Positions 54,818 to 64,000 of a DNA stretch of 64,000 nucleotides are shown one piece after another. Made by a program: the position numbers and the translations under genes. A model generated the notes under the pieces. The model was not told where the DNA came from. It made no database searches and saw nothing but the letters and a program-made list of their open reading frames with translations. This stretch comes from Lachancea kluyveri NRRL Y-12651 (Eukaryota; Ascomycota; Saccharomycetes; Saccharomycetales; Saccharomycetaceae), in the NCBI GenBank assembly GCA_000149225.2, contig CM000694.1, forward strand, positions 2,171,623-2,235,622. Reading direction: 5' to 3'. Position 1 is the stretch's first letter; each line of letters opens with the position of its first letter.

Positions 54818-57088
54818 TTATAAAGCTGAAGTTTCTCTTTTCAACCATTTGTAGGTGATACTTTGCGGTTGAATAAAGGGCACGATACTCCTCCATACCT
54901 TGCCATGATAGTCGTTAATTTGTTTTTTCTCTTCTGGTGTCAACATTTTCACATTTATTAACTTCTTGCAGTAGGGAACAAGTGTGATGTTTTCAAACTT
55001 TAAAAACTTACGCTCGCCAAACTTCAAACCCTTGGCTTCTTTAACTAACATATCGTTTTCAATTCTAATGCCGTACTCACCATCTTTGTAGTAGCCAGGT
55101 TCGTTAGTGATTATATTGCCCTTCTCTAAAGCGTAGTTGACCAGATGAGGCCTGAACCCAATACCCATAGGTCCTTCGTGTACGTTCAAGAAAGCACCTA
55201 CACCATGCCCAGTTCCATGCCTATAATCTAAACCTTGACTCCATAAAAACTGCCTTGCAATAACGTCAATATTGTAACCCGATGTACCCTCGGGGAATAC
55301 TAGCCTCTCCAATGCTAGGTTGCCCTTTAACACCAGCGTGTAATTGTCAATTTGTTGTTTAGAAGGTTGTGTGAAATGAAAGGTCCTAGTAATATCAGTA
55401 GTGCCCTCCATAAATTGAGAGCCGCTGTCACATAGGTAAATCTTTGAAGGGTCAATCATAGAAGAGTTAGCTTCAGGTGGAGAGTAGTGGATTATAGCAG
55501 AGTTAGCACCAGTTGAAGAAATTGTCTCGAAAGAGTTACCCATGAAATTTCTTTGGGTTTTTCTGATCTCAATTAGTTTCTGAGCAGCTTTGAACTCATC
55601 TATTAAAGCTTCCTTGACCGTCAGTTGTTCCTCAAGCCAGGAGAAATATTGGGAAAGACAGACTGCGTCTTTGACTTGAGCTGAACGTGCATTTCTAATC
55701 TCTAACTCATTCTTTACCGCTTTAAAAATTTCCACAGGTGATTGGACCTGCTTGTAACGAGCACCCTCTAATTTGCGAATGACCTCCCAGGACGAGTTAT
55801 TTGGAACCAATATGGTATCGTTGCTTTTAGACAAAGTAGTAGCTGTCGAACTCAATGCTTCCCAAATGCTGCTGTATGACTTAACAGTGATTTTGTTCTC
55901 CTCAAAGTACTGCTTAATCTTATCGTTGTAAGGATCATCAGTGAACAACACGGTTTCGTCACCTTTGAACAACAAGTAAGCATAGAACACTGGATTGTAT
56001 TCAATATCGGAACCACGCAAATTCAAAGCCCAGCAAATTTCGTCTAGTGCTGTGACACAGAAATTTTCACATCCTGAATATTTCTCTGTTAAATGCTTCA
56101 TCAAACGGGTACGCTTCTCTTGGAAAGATTCACCACTAAAACTATAGTCTAGCAATAGCAAGTTGTTTAAATCTCTAACTGGTATCGGTTCAAAGTCGTT
56201 CCAAATATCATCGACCAAGTTTCTAGTGACAGGAACAAGTTCAACCTGGGCTTTTACGCCCTCAACCTTAGCTTTAATCATCTGTTGAAATTTGACGACT
56301 TGGTCATAGCCAACCAATTTGGGATCAATACCTACCTTTGTAACTTTACCACCGAGACTCAGGGACATCTCCATAGCCTCGTTGATACACCATTCCTGCC
56401 AAGTCAGAGGGTCCTCCCCTTGTCTTAGCAGAGTCCAGTTGAAGTCTAGCTCTTGGGATGCTTGATTAAAGTAACGGCCATCTGTGCTTAACAAGGACTT
56501 TCCTTCTAAATGATCCGCATTGAAGTTTAATAAATCACGGGTAATACATGCAACACCCGCACTACCAGTAAAGCCAGAGATGAAGCAACGTCTTTGATCT
56601 GCTAGAGAGACATATTCAGATTGATGTTCGTCCTCGCTGGGAACTATATAGCAACACAAATCATGTTCAGCCATTTTCTGTCTCAATTTCAATAGCCTTT
56701 CAGAAGTGTTAACGTTCTTCACCTGGCAAATAGTATCGGAGGAGTACACAGACTCGTTGGAACCGGAGCGCGATTGAGAAGCACCGTCTTTGAAAAATGA
56801 TTTCCTTCTTGAGTCTGATAACTGCCTGAGAAGTATTGATGCTCTTTTATTTTGTCTGAATAACAAACCAGGGGAACAAGTACAGTTGGCGCATGGTTTG
56901 AATGGTCTCCCTAAACCAGGTGCACCGGCGGCTGCAGTGTGAGTAGCGCTAGAAGAAGGCATAGCGTTTAAAGATGTTAAGGAGGGCTTCATACCCAAAT
57001 TAGCAGACCTTGTAGTCATTCTGGAGAGGCTTGTTGCTGGCCTTTTCAAAAAACAGGACATCTGAAGGGATAAAAGAAGACATTGCAT
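54818..57088 (-). CDS. FRA1: Fra1, aminopeptidase P-like iron-regulation factor
   Basis: 756 aa from the first ATG (57088); the frame to 57166 starts with GTG. ATGs at 57061 and 57019 are alternatives. The 57019 start lines up best with the S. cerevisiae N-terminus (749 aa). Fra1 works with Fra2 and Grx3/4 to transmit mitochondrial Fe-S status to Aft1/2. It is an M24B (Xaa-Pro aminopeptidase) fold protein, and the metal-ligand residues are all visible: CDSGSQ, GTTDITRT, HGTGHGVG, NEPGYY and GIRIEND. The Cys-rich N-terminal motif CANCTCSPG is conserved. Upstream, CACGTGA and ATTGGTTGG lie at 57164-57184. Confidence 0.94.
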   Translation of the reverse strand: MQCLLLSLQMSCFLKRPATSLSRMTTRSANLGMKPSLTSLNAMPSSSATHTAAAGAPGLGRPFKPCANCTCSPGLLFRQNKRASILLRQLSDSRRKSFFKDGASQSRSGSNESVYSSDTICQVKNVNTSERLLKLRQKMAEHDLCCYIVPSEDEHQSEYVSLADQRRCFISGFTGSAGVACITRDLLNFNADHLEGKSLLSTDGRYFNQASQELDFNWTLLRQGEDPLTWQEWCINEAMEMSLSLGGKVTKVGIDPKLVGYDQVVKFQQMIKAKVEGVKAQVELVPVTRNLVDDIWNDFEPIPVRDLNNLLLLDYSFSGESFQEKRTRLMKHLTEKYSGCENFCVTALDEICWALNLRGSDIEYNPVFYAYLLFKGDETVLFTDDPYNDKIKQYFEENKITVKSYSSIWEALSSTATTLSKSNDTILVPNNSSWEVIRKLEGARYKQVQSPVEIFKAVKNELEIRNARSAQVKDAVCLSQYFSWLEEQLTVKEALIDEFKAAQKLIEIRKTQRNFMGNSFETISSTGANSAIIHYSPPEANSSMIDPSKIYLCDSGSQFMEGTTDITRTFHFTQPSKQQIDNYTLVLKGNLALERLVFPEGTSGYNIDVIARQFLWSQGLDYRHGTGHGVGAFLNVHEGPMGIGFRPHLVNYALEKGNIITNEPGYYKDGEYGIRIENDMLVKEAKGLKFGERKFLKFENITLVPYCKKLINVKMLTPEEKKQINDYHGKVWRSIVPFIQPQSITYKWLKRETSAL

Positions 57089-57610
57089 GCTCCTTTTTAT
57101 GGCGAGATAAAAAAAAATTTCCGGGTGAGGTACATAATGACTAAAAGAGAGGGAAAAAATAGGCACGTGATAATAATTGGTTGGCTGCTGAAGTTTGTCC
57201 GTTGAAAAGTGGAAAGTTCAGACACTTTGAGCAAAAACGCATTTGGCGTGAATGCCACAAATAGCATAGTAAAGTACCTAATGGAAACTTTAAGCTTTTA
57301 ATTGAGCACAGCCGCATTAAATCTACATAAAAGGCAAGTATGCGATGGATTTATCGTTGTTTGTAAATTTTTGGAGTCCTCAGAACTTTCAGAACGTTTA
57401 AAGGTCCAGTAGGTATATGCGTACCTTGCAGTATACACTATACCGCGGTGTCACTACACATTGTGAATTGATAATAAACGGATATTGGGGATTAAAAAAA
57501 TATTTATGTACTAGAGGTTTAACGGGGTATACTTAATAATATTAAAAACGTCGACGATGCAGATGTGAAAAAGGAATGATAAAAAATGGTAAAGGAGAAG
57601 GAACGCAGAT
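57089..57610. other. intergenic: FRA1 promoter and TPO1 3' region
   Basis: 522 bp, AT-rich, with the E-box/CCAAT module at 57164-57184. No gene. Confidence 0.6.
57164..57184. promoter_or_regulatory. E-box + CCAAT module upstream of FRA1
   Basis: CACGTGA (57164-57170), then ATTGG (57176-57180) and TTGG (57181-57184); on the FRA1 strand the latter reads CCAACCAAT. The E-box to CCAAT offset is again 12 bp. The site lies 76-97 bp upstream of the first ATG. Confidence 0.5.
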
Positions 57611-59419
57611 TTATAAAACAAAAGCGTACTTGGACCTTTGTCTCAAAACTTTACCGTACTTGTAAAATAGGAAAGGAACAGGGACCATTGCAGCAGCAAA
57701 GAGACCCAATAGCAAACCTGCCCAATTGGTGCCCATACCATCGAACATAAAACCTGCAAACAATGGGAAAACGGCACCGAATCCAGATCTCATAAAGGTA
57801 TTACCTGCGATAGCAGAGGCAGCCAAGAACAGGTAGGAGTCGATGATGTAGTTGAAACATGGCAAAAAGATACCCATCAAACCAAAACCGATAAAAGAAC
57901 CTGCTACGGTTGGGACCATAAAGTGCACCTTATCTGGATAGTTACCAGTCCAACAGAACCACAGGATACCGATAGGGAAAATTATACCAGACACCATCAT
58001 AGGGAATAACCTGGCCTCAGGCACCGGCTTACCACCGTTGGCTTCTACTCTTTTGACATAGTCTCTTTCCATGTAAATGTTGAATGCAGCGTTTACAATC
58101 ATACCGATGATCAAAGCAATGTATGGCAATTCACCGTTTGCGTAAAAATGGTAACCCTTGATAAAGACGATTGGGTAAGCTTCTAACAACAAGTACAAGA
58201 TACCGTAGACAAAAGAATTGTAAATGGTCAATAGTAACAAAATTGGCTCGGTAAACAACATTTTGATTGGCCTTGCAACAGTCTTTTGGGCAATTTCTTT
58301 TACGGACAATTCTGCGTCTTCGTGTGCAGCATGAATACCCCAGTTACCAGTTTTTGCTCTCATAAACTTGGCCTTCTTGACTAAGATGCTAGGATGATGG
58401 GTTTCCTCGAAAAAGATGGCAACCAATACGAAAACGACAGATGCGAAGATACCGGTGACGTATTCAACCCACCTCCAAGTAGTGTGTTGAGTAATGTAGG
58501 AACCAAAGACTGGTGATAAAATTGGACCGACAAAGACACCTAGAGCAAAAAGAGCAACTGCAGTACCTCTGGATTTGTTATCAAACATATCCGAAAAGGC
58601 AGCAGGAACAACAGCTAGTGGAGCTGCACCGATAAAACCACCAAAGAATCTACAAATCATAATGGTTTGAAGGTCCTTAGCTGTAGCAACGGCAAATTGG
58701 AAAAGAGCGAAACCAAAAGAAGATATCACCAACACACCTTGTCTACCGTACAATTCAGACAATGGAGCGTAAATGACTGGGGAGGCAGCGAAACCCAAGA
58801 CAAACAGAGTGATACCCAAAATAGCAACAACTTGATGAACGTGGTAAATCGCAGAGATTTGGAGAATAGCCGAAGAAAAAATGGAAGAACCCATGGTGAT
58901 ACCGATACAGTTCAAACACAATATGGTACACAGAAAAACCTTCTTTTTAAAAGTCCAGTTATAAGGATGAAGTGGGTCTTCTGGACCATCAAAAGTGACC
59001 TCCCATGGACCCCTGTCCGGCAATGCAGGTGGATATGGTCTACCACCACCCATTGCAGGGCAGTCAGAGTAATCTACTTCTGTCTTTTCAGGTTCATTTT
59101 GGGAACTGGTTAAAATCTTAGACAACCTTCTGTTAATACTGACCTCGGTTTCAGATGCAGCATTGGTAGAAGTCCGAATCAACTCCAGATCCTCGGTAGG
59201 CGCTTGTGCTTGTTGTTCTAAATCACCGCCAAAGGTGGTTGGCTCATCAAGAGCTGAAGAGGAAGACGCGCTGGCCCTGTCGAATTTATTGTCCTCTACT
59301 TTGGGTGTGGGACTAGAGGCCGCGGTGCCTTGAGTAGCAGGGGGGGCAGCACGGGCCTCTGAAATAGATGCAGATGCACTGGAAAAGCTCATATTACTCT
59401 TTCCACTTTCAGTACTCAT
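57611..59419 (-). CDS. TPO1: polyamine/multidrug H+ antiporter, MFS DHA1 family
   Basis: 602 aa from the ATG at 59419 (S. cerevisiae Tpo1, 586 aa); the longer frame to 59455 begins at GTG. A plasma-membrane major-facilitator protein with twelve predicted spans that exports spermine, spermidine and many drugs. The N-terminal 140 residues are cytosolic, Ser/Glu-rich, with the conserved motifs [17 protein letters not shown] and [15 protein letters not shown]. Transporter signatures follow ([40 protein letters not shown]). The C-terminus is basic ([10 protein letters not shown]). A Pdr1-type site lies about 195 bp upstream. Confidence 0.96.
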   Translation of the reverse strand: MSTESGKSNMSFSSASASISEARAAPPATQGTAASSPTPKVEDNKFDRASASSSSALDEPTTFGGDLEQQAQAPTEDLELIRTSTNAASETEVSINRRLSKILTSSQNEPEKTEVDYSDCPAMGGGRPYPPALPDRGPWEVTFDGPEDPLHPYNWTFKKKVFLCTILCLNCIGITMGSSIFSSAILQISAIYHVHQVVAILGITLFVLGFAASPVIYAPLSELYGRQGVLVISSFGFALFQFAVATAKDLQTIMICRFFGGFIGAAPLAVVPAAFSDMFDNKSRGTAVALFALGVFVGPILSPVFGSYITQHTTWRWVEYVTGIFASVVFVLVAIFFEETHHPSILVKKAKFMRAKTGNWGIHAAHEDAELSVKEIAQKTVARPIKMLFTEPILLLLTIYNSFVYGILYLLLEAYPIVFIKGYHFYANGELPYIALIIGMIVNAAFNIYMERDYVKRVEANGGKPVPEARLFPMMVSGIIFPIGILWFCWTGNYPDKVHFMVPTVAGSFIGFGLMGIFLPCFNYIIDSYLFLAASAIAGNTFMRSGFGAVFPLFAGFMFDGMGTNWAGLLLGLFAAAMVPVPFLFYKYGKVLRQRSKYAFVL

Positions 59420-59610
59420 TAGCAATGAAAATATACTTGCCCAATGGAGACACACGACTGGCTCACGATATATGCCTCTTATATATATATTTTTTTTTTT
59501 CCTTTCTTTTCTTGCTTTGGGGTTTGTCAGCGAAACCGATCAAGGCTGCTATGAGCGAACGCAAAACGTCCGCTCTTATTTGTATATCCGTGCGGTCTAC
59601 GCTATCCTCT

Positions 59611-59618
59611 TGCGCGGA
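59611..59618 (-). promoter_or_regulatory. PDRE (Pdr1/Pdr3-type) site of TPO1
   Basis: TCCGCGCA on the TPO1 strand is a known variant of the pleiotropic drug response element TCCGCGGA, 192 bp upstream of the ATG. S. cerevisiae TPO1 is under Pdr1/Pdr3 control. Confidence 0.55.
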
Positions 59619-60686
59619 AGCGGAAGTAATTACGTGAATAATGATTCCGACGGAAAAACTATATAAAAACAGAAAAACAAAAACAAAAAGTAACGATGAG
59701 ACGTTTACAATGATCTGCACTTTGACGGATAATGTATGAATACGATGAGTAGAGAAAGGGAAAAATAAATAAATAAGTGCATACACTTGCATCGCCCACC
59801 CGGGCAATCGAGCACTGGTAAACACTTATTTTCCTGCCTCTCTTTGGTTTTCCTAGCTTCCTTCCTTCCTTCGTTTATTCAACTCTTGTAGTATTCGGAA
59901 ACCAATCTAACTCTCTGCCACACTTGCGAAATGTATATTGCTTTACATGCAAAAGTGGGGGAGGGGTGGAAGTTTCACCTTTCCAGGTATTGTATAAGTA
60001 ATTGTCTGGAGTATTAAGAGTTTTCTTCGAGGCCATGTGACTGAGGCATGGTTACGTTTGCACCCCTACAAGCGCGCGCTTTTGACAGATATGCGTGTGG
60101 TTGATGCACATGGAGTTGAAATAATGCTTAGCCTACAAGAACGACATCGCAACGACCACCAGATAGTGCGCTGGAATACTTTTCTTTCAAAAGCCGAGAT
60201 ACATGACTATGTCTTGAGTATACCATTGAACAATTCGTTTTGTGGCCGACATGTTCGGAAGGTATTGTACCACATACGCCCTTATATAAACTCTGCCGAT
60301 TTTCTCAAGGCATGCTTCACCAAATCAGGACCAATCCTTTTTTTTTTTTTTTTTTTTTCCATCCAACTCCGCTCTTACCCGAAGAGGCGGCAGATCGCAT
60401 AGAGCATCTAAGTCTACGCTTACCTCTTTTATTTATACATATTTCTGCTACAATACAGGAGACGCTCTGAAAACAAAGATACAGAGTACTCGAGCAGTTT
60501 GGCCCTGCAGTAGAGAAAACCCAAGTTTGGTGTGCAGCTTCAAAAAATAAACAGTTTCGATGCTCTCAGCTTTCTTGGATGTAGTCTGTATACGAGAAGC
60601 ATCATTTTACGACCTTGCTTGAAAGGAACGTCTCGAATTATGGTTTAGAACAATATTGAAGCATTACGGCCAGGCAAAGCAAAACC

Positions 60687-60709
60687 GTCGGCGCCGACCG
60701 GTCTATATA
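60687..60709 (+). promoter_or_regulatory. GC palindrome and TATA box in the TPO1 upstream gap
   Basis: GTCGGCGCCGAC (60687-60698) is a perfect 12-bp palindrome containing CGG and CCG half-sites, and TATATA follows at 60704. The pair looks like a promoter reading rightwards about 125 bp before the ATG frame at 60835. The factor is unknown. Confidence 0.35.
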
Positions 60710-61723
60710 CCCTGGAAGAAAGAGGAAGAGAAAAAACAAACATTCCAAACGATGAGTCTGCCCAAGTAACCATGAATTAAAAAAAAAAAAGGGCCTCCTG
60801 GTTCTGCCTCTCTTGTCCAGACAAATAATCTAGAATGGGAAACACGATGCAAGATCTTCATCTACGAAACACTGAGAGCCTCTGTCAATTGATGAGCAGT
60901 ATTACCCGTCCAAGGAAATACCAACCTAAACCTAAAGTCAGAGCTGGCCGGATACGGCTGTCTTATCTGTCGGGTAACAAAAGCAGACTTAGCTACGTTT
61001 CGAAATTCGAAAATGCGGGCACAATACGGGTAGGGTCTTTCCCTCGTCCCCGCGGAAACTTGGCATCGCCAGTGCAATTGTTAGACCAAAGGGCGCCTAG
61101 TAGCAGCAGCAGCGTAAAGAGTAACCTGCTGTTCACCCACCACGCAGGTGCTATGTTTTCCGTAGTCTTGCGAGGGATGCATGCATTCTTTAATAGGATG
61201 AATAAACAAGTAGTTACATAGTTGTGCATCCGTGACGTTGAAATACCCGCGGTGTTTGCGCCTTCAGTAGACCAGTTTTGCACAGAGGAACACAGCCGAA
61301 CCTCCCTAGACGCGATGAAGTTCAAGAACTACCCTGCTTGTAAAGAAATCGGAACAAACTATGGACCTCTTCGTACCTTAATCTGTAGAAGAAAACAAGA
61401 GAAAACCCTGCAAAGAGTTGTTAACGTTAAGGGCACAGCAAGCGGATACAGTTCATGCCCTCAGACCACCACGAGCTCCTACGGAAGAGTTATGTCGGCT
61501 ACTATGAGAATGCTACCATTAGCCGCGATGCGAGCTACGATGCCCGCATAGAAGACTATAGAATTACAACTGGCTCGTATGCCGAGAAAAGCACCAAACA
61601 ATCACGCGAATAGGTGAGTCAAAAAGGAAGAGAAAAAGAAGTATTCCCGAATTCAGAAGCGACGGCGTCTGCTTTGAGTCACTAATTTCGAACTTTCGCA
61701 TTGGCCCATTTTCGAAACTAGTT

Positions 61724-61742
61724 ACCACGGGGCTCCCGTGGT
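61724..61742. promoter_or_regulatory. inverted repeat with CGG-N5-CCG
   Basis: ACCACGGG-GCT-CCCGTGGT, two perfect 8-bp arms around 3 bases, contains CGG and CCG in the spacing typical of Zn2Cys6 dimer sites. It lies about 600 bp upstream of a Zn2Cys6 gene. Confidence 0.35.
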
Positions 61743-61823
61743 TAAATGAAAACCGAACTTTGGTACCTTGAGCATACGGTGGCCACTTGAACACGCACGT
61801 ATTTGGTGGTTCTTTAACGGAAA

Positions 61824-61831
61824 TCCGCGGA
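61824..61831. promoter_or_regulatory. canonical PDRE upstream of the Zn2Cys6 gene
   Basis: TCCGCGGA is a perfect Pdr1/Pdr3-type element, set in a longer near-palindrome (GGAAATCCGCGGATATTTCC), about 510 bp upstream of the regulator gene at 62338. Confidence 0.5.
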
Positions 61832-62337
61832 TATTTCCCCTTTGCTCGACCACCACAAGCCAAAAGAAAAAGACAAAAGAAAAAAGGAGGTACGAACTTT
61901 TCCGCCCTGGCGTCCTCTCAGCCTTACCGATTGTTAAACCCCGTCGGTGATTGTGGCTCAGCCATTACTTTAGGCTGCCTTTTTCATGATGGCCTCTTAC
62001 TGTCAAGTCACCTCTTTCTTAAAACGTATCTAGAATTCGTCATTAAGAGAATCGAAAAGGAGAACTGTTTTTTACCGGACTCTCGAGCTTCTGTCAGTCA
62101 ACTGGATTCGAAACTGGAAGAAAAAAAAAAATAAAATAAAATTAGCCGTACGACTGAGTATACTCTTGCAGGAAAAAGTAGCGAAAATTTATATATTTAA
62201 GACAAACCTTTCCCGGGACCCTGAATATTTCTTTAGAGTCATAGCTTATCATTTGTTTCTGGCGTTTGTACCTGCTACGCAAGATGCATCTGCGGTACTA
62301 GCACAAATTTCAGAGAAAGCAAAATCAAATTCTACTA

Positions 62338-64000
62338 ATGTCAGCTAGTTTAAAGAACTTAAAATCTAACAAACCTGCATCCTTCGCATGCCAGAGTTGT
62401 AGAAAGAGGAAGAGGAAATGCGATCGGAAGAAACCCGTTTGTGAACGTTGCAAAAGACTTGGTGTTCCGTGCGTGTATGAGCTCCCTCCAAAACACCTGA
62501 TAAAATCTGTAAAGACGGTCCCTGATTCACCCATCTCCACACAATCGACTATAGTATCACATTACGAGACCACTATGGACCTATCCTCTCATATCGAGAA
62601 GGATCCTTACTTCTTGGTATTTGCCGCCTCTGCCATCACATGCGGCTCTCAGCTTATGAAAAGCGATCCCGTGAATTGTGGTATTTGGTTCAGTTTGGTA
62701 CTGGAATGCTACGAATGGATGGAGACCCTACAAGACGCAAAGCGCCAAGAAATCAGCCAAAGCCCACCAAAAAGGCTATTCGCAACACAGGACGTTGCCG
62801 TTAACGATGTAATGCTAGACACTTTAAACTACCCTCCAACCCTTTTCTCCCTTTTGAAGCATATCAAAGACGCTTTGCCCTCTTTAAACTCGCTAAATTT
62901 TTTGAAAATGCATTTCTACGCGTACGTTTATCCAGTCAAGCCCATTGCGAACATCCAATCGTTGGAAGAAACCCTAAAAGACATCATTTTCGAATACGAT
63001 AACGATATTTTTTTGAACCTGGGGACAACAAACATCAGGTCCAAACTCACTCGATTGGCAACGCTGTTGGTAATGGTTAGAATGAGTTACATGTCCATAC
63101 GCTTTCTGGAAGAAAAATTGGAAGACTCGCAAGAAAAACAACGTTTGAAAAACTGCTTGGAAAAGCATGCAGTTCCGAAAAAAGTTCTGTTACTGGTGGC
63201 CCGGTGTTTGGAACTTTTGAATATCTACGAGCAACCGACCGAAGACATATTGTGTCTCTTAATCTATCTACGCTCATGCCTGCTGTTGGAGAGTACTGAC
63301 ATCTGGCCCTCTATGGGTATAACCAACAAGCTTTTGCTTGAATTGATCACTGAACTGGCAATAAAAATGAACCTGTTTTCCAACGTGTTGGAGAGTAGCC
63401 CCTCTATGTCCGTTCAAGAAAGGCTTTACAAAAGGAAGCTTTGGTTATGTGTCTGTTACATAAATTTGCATGAATACACCATGAGAGGTGGAACACCGTT
63501 TGTGGAAAGTGAACAGTTGAGGAAATTTTGTGATGAGTACAGGGTATTCGACGACTATCAGAGTATTTCCTTAAGAGAGCTGGCCAACGATGACCAAATC
63601 GAATTGGATTATCATATACTGCTTCTGAAAAACCACCAATTTATGGAATTTTTATGTTCCTTGTCGGAAGCCTCTTTGGAAGGTGAAGAATTCTTAAGCT
63701 CCAAGCTTTCAGAAAATGAGAAATTGGATTTGTTTTTCCAGGAAAATTTCCCAATTTCAGAAATTCCTTCAGAGTTGGACAACGAGCCCATCTTACATTT
63801 GGTTTGCAATACGGGCAAAATTCCTTTACAAATGTCGGTGATTAAGAAAATATCTCATTTTTTATCCAAACAGCACTTGTTGGTCAAACAGCTATCCAAT
63901 GCATCTTTGTTAATGTATTATTTCGAAAAAAAGTACAGCGAAGATGGCTCTTCTAGTACACTCCTGAGCTTTGAAAAACATTTGGTGGAGACCATCAAGA
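62338..64000 (+). CDS. Zn2Cys6 transcription factor, cut by the window edge
   Basis: The frame is open from the ATG at 62338 to the right edge (554 codons, no stop), so the gene is partial. The zinc cluster is C18-x2-C21-x6-C28-x6-C35-x2-C38-x6-C45 with the basic run RKRKRKC. The linker is ESPP-like and Ser/Thr-rich, followed by a helical fungal-specific regulatory region (for example SLLKHIKDALPSLNSLNFL, KLWLCVCYINLHEYTMRGG). It is divergent from TPO1 across 2.9 kb that holds PDRE-like sites, which makes a drug or weak-acid response role plausible but unproven. I cannot name an S. cerevisiae orthologue. Confidence 0.85.
   Translation, partial: MSASLKNLKSNKPASFACQSCRKRKRKCDRKKPVCERCKRLGVPCVYELPPKHLIKSVKTVPDSPISTQSTIVSHYETTMDLSSHIEKDPYFLVFAASAITCGSQLMKSDPVNCGIWFSLVLECYEWMETLQDAKRQEISQSPPKRLFATQDVAVNDVMLDTLNYPPTLFSLLKHIKDALPSLNSLNFLKMHFYAYVYPVKPIANIQSLEETLKDIIFEYDNDIFLNLGTTNIRSKLTRLATLLVMVRMSYMSIRFLEEKLEDSQEKQRLKNCLEKHAVPKKVLLLVARCLELLNIYEQPTEDILCLLIYLRSCLLLESTDIWPSMGITNKLLLELITELAIKMNLFSNVLESSPSMSVQERLYKRKLWLCVCYINLHEYTMRGGTPFVESEQLRKFCDEYRVFDDYQSISLRELANDDQIELDYHILLLKNHQFMEFLCSLSEASLEGEEFLSSKLSENEKLDLFFQENFPISEIPSELDNEPILHLVCNTGKIPLQMSVIKKISHFLSKQHLLVKQLSNASLLMYYFEKKYSEDGSSSTLLSFEKHLVETIK

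Larger units (their letters stand above)
59420..62337. other. 2.9-kb region without convincing genes, TPO1 to Zn2Cys6 gene
   Basis: The divergent control region of TPO1 (left) and a Zn2Cys6 regulator gene (right), unusually long. It contains PDRE-like sites (59611, 61049, 61824), a 12-bp palindrome with TATA (60687-60709), a hairpin-like inverted repeat (61724-61742) and a poly-T run (about 60339-60358). An ATG frame of 128 codons at 60835-61221, continuing in register past one stop to 61551, is not recognisable as a protein. Confidence 0.45.

Noticed and set aside
60835-61551. Two in-register frames as a real gene upstream of TPO1
   Set aside because: The second begins at TTG right after a TAG, the peptide resembles nothing I know, and minus-strand frames of similar size overlap. 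It is listed only as an observation.
1-64000. Ty/LTR retrotransposon, DNA transposon or CRISPR array
   Set aside because: No reverse transcriptase, integrase, transposase or long terminal repeat, and no spaced identical repeats, were seen. All repeats are simple-sequence runs, the SOD stalk repeats or the 21-bp tandem.

Overview
The window is a gene-dense stretch of nuclear chromosome from a budding yeast of the family Saccharomycetaceae, but not Saccharomyces itself. Most proteins are recognisable orthologues of S. cerevisiae genes. The gene order, however, interleaves blocks that in S. cerevisiae lie on different chromosomes. From left to right these are a chr VII-L block (TPN1, COX4, RPS26, CDC55, COX13, IME4, HOS2, GCN1, DSD1, MDS3, YIP4), chr V genes (SNR52, GLC7), chr VII again (EMP24), chr VIII (NPR3, RIM4) and chr XII (HSP104, ISA1, FRA1, TPO1). 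MDS3/PMD1 and RPS26A/B are duplicate pairs from the whole-genome duplication in S. cerevisiae. Finding parts of both sister regions merged into one track points to a lineage that did not undergo that duplication. A Zygosaccharomyces/Torulaspora-type yeast is my guess; the species cannot be fixed from the sequence alone.

Layout. 1-8.9 kb: a divergent GAPDH (GDP1-like), the vitamin B6 permease TPN1, COX4 and RPS26 (both with leader introns), CDC55, COX13 and tRNA-Gly(GCC). 9-16.5 kb: IME4 with a candidate a1/alpha2 operator beyond its 3' end, HOS2, a Lys14-like Zn2Cys6 regulator and a small membrane ORF. 16.5-33.5 kb: GCN1, DSD1, MDS3 and YIP4, all on the minus strand. 33.5-41 kb: the Pol III snoRNA gene SNR52 with a tRNA-like leader, GLC7 with a 683-bp intron, EMP24, tRNA-His and NPR3. 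41-49 kb: RIM4, a 2.9-kb gap without convincing genes, and HSP104. 49-59.5 kb: two GPI-anchored Cu-only superoxide dismutase-like proteins that S. cerevisiae lacks, then ISA1, FRA1 and TPO1. 59.5-64 kb: a 2.9-kb regulatory or empty region with PDRE-like sites, then a Zn2Cys6 factor running off the right edge.

Themes. Respiration and iron (COX4, COX13, ISA1, FRA1) share E-box plus CCAAY modules in their upstream regions. Meiosis and nutrient signalling (IME4, RIM4, MDS3, NPR3, GCN1, GLC7, CDC55) is strongly represented, with recognisable URS1, MSE and a1/alpha2-like sites. Metal, redox and stress functions cluster at HSP104 - two SOD-like genes - ISA1 - FRA1 - TPO1. No Ty/LTR element, CRISPR array, telomere or convincing centromere was seen. 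Start codons were checked against the DNA. For DSD1, YIP4, TPO1, the larger SOD gene, FRA1, COX13 and the Lys14-like gene the longest open frame begins upstream of the codon I chose; in all of these except COX13 it begins at a non-ATG codon.
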